Shown here piece after piece: positions 21,188 to 21,295 of a DNA stretch of 21,295 nt. Each line of letters starts with the position of its first letter. The stretch's first letter is position 1. The stretch is from Candidatus Woesearchaeota archaeon (GTDB taxonomy: Archaea > Nanobdellota > Nanobdellia > Woesearchaeales > GW2011-AR4). The stretch lies in contig DUHN01000075.1 in assembly GCA_013330825.1 (NCBI GenBank), positions 829-22,123 on the forward strand. Reading direction: 5' to 3'. Under the pieces are notes generated by a model. The model worked only from the letters and a program-made list of their open reading frames with translations. It ran no database searches and was not told the origin of the DNA. The position numbers and the translations under genes were made by a program.

Positions 21188-21295
21188 GCAACCACTCCAT
21201 TGCGTTTAGCAGCTTCGAACGCTTGGCCCAGCGAAGCCGAGAGGGCTGTCCCCCCGTAGTCCACGCAGTGGATGCCGGAGGCGCGCCTCCGAGCA
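21181..21295 (-). CDS. C-terminal fragment of an unidentified gene (cut by window edge)
   Basis: An open frame enters from the right edge and ends at TGA (21183-21181), overlapping the fabG start by seven bases. The visible 37 residues include GIHCVDYGGTALSASLGQAF followed by EAAKRNGVVAC and are mostly GC-ending codons in the first part, like real genes here. The family is not recognised. It is presumably the preceding member of the fabG-thiolase operon. Confidence 0.5.
   Translation of the reverse strand, partial: ARRRASGIHCVDYGGTALSASLGQAFEAAKRNGVVAC

Overview
The window is archaeal. It encodes RadA recombinase, an OB-fold/zinc-finger replication protein A, archaeal-type ribosomal protein uS2, a TRAM RNA-binding protein and ThpR. 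Most transcription units have an archaeal TATA box about 22-30 bases upstream of the first ATG, which implies leaderless or near-leaderless mRNAs. Genes inside or late in operons instead use stop/start overlaps or GGAGG-like Shine-Dalgarno sites. The series of small single-span membrane proteins with class III-like signal peptides, next to a lytic transglycosylase, is reminiscent of DPANN archaea (Woesearchaeota/Pacearchaeota type). That placement is an inference without a phylogeny. GC is high, about 55-60%, apart from one visibly AT-rich gene.

Layout. (1) 222-8623, plus strand: a packed run of 13 genes. Each encodes one N-terminal membrane helix, usually after a short basic (K/R)-x-(G/A) leader, followed by an extracytoplasmic, often cysteine-rich domain. 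The run ends with an SLT-type lytic transglycosylase and a 622-residue FN3-like surface protein. It looks like an uncharacterised pseudopilin-like cell-surface assembly. (2) 8845-12901: replication protein A, a foreign-looking SGNH hydrolase, a DoxX-like membrane protein on the minus strand, a small conserved protein and radA. (3) 13115-15530: two tandem PlsC-type acyltransferases, GpsA (bacterial-type glycerol-3-phosphate dehydrogenase) and a 50-residue His-rich small ORF. This is a bacterial-type phospholipid operon in an archaeon. (4) 15670-17414, minus strand: uS2, ThpR and the TRAM protein, each with its own promoter. (5) 17615-21295, minus strand: an operon of an unidentified truncated gene, FabG, an SCP-x/archaeal-type thiolase and a 567-residue protein that fuses a SAM methyltransferase to a second FabG-like reductase.

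How it may fit together. Regions 3 and 5 could supply glycerol-3-phosphate, acyl chains (thiolase plus ketoreductase, possibly with C-methylation) and acyl transfer, giving ester-type or methyl-branched lipids. Region 1 could build a surface machine that carries a peptidoglycan-cleaving enzyme, useful to an archaeon that contacts bacteria. Both readings are inferences from gene content. No rRNA, tRNA, CRISPR array or insertion sequence was found.
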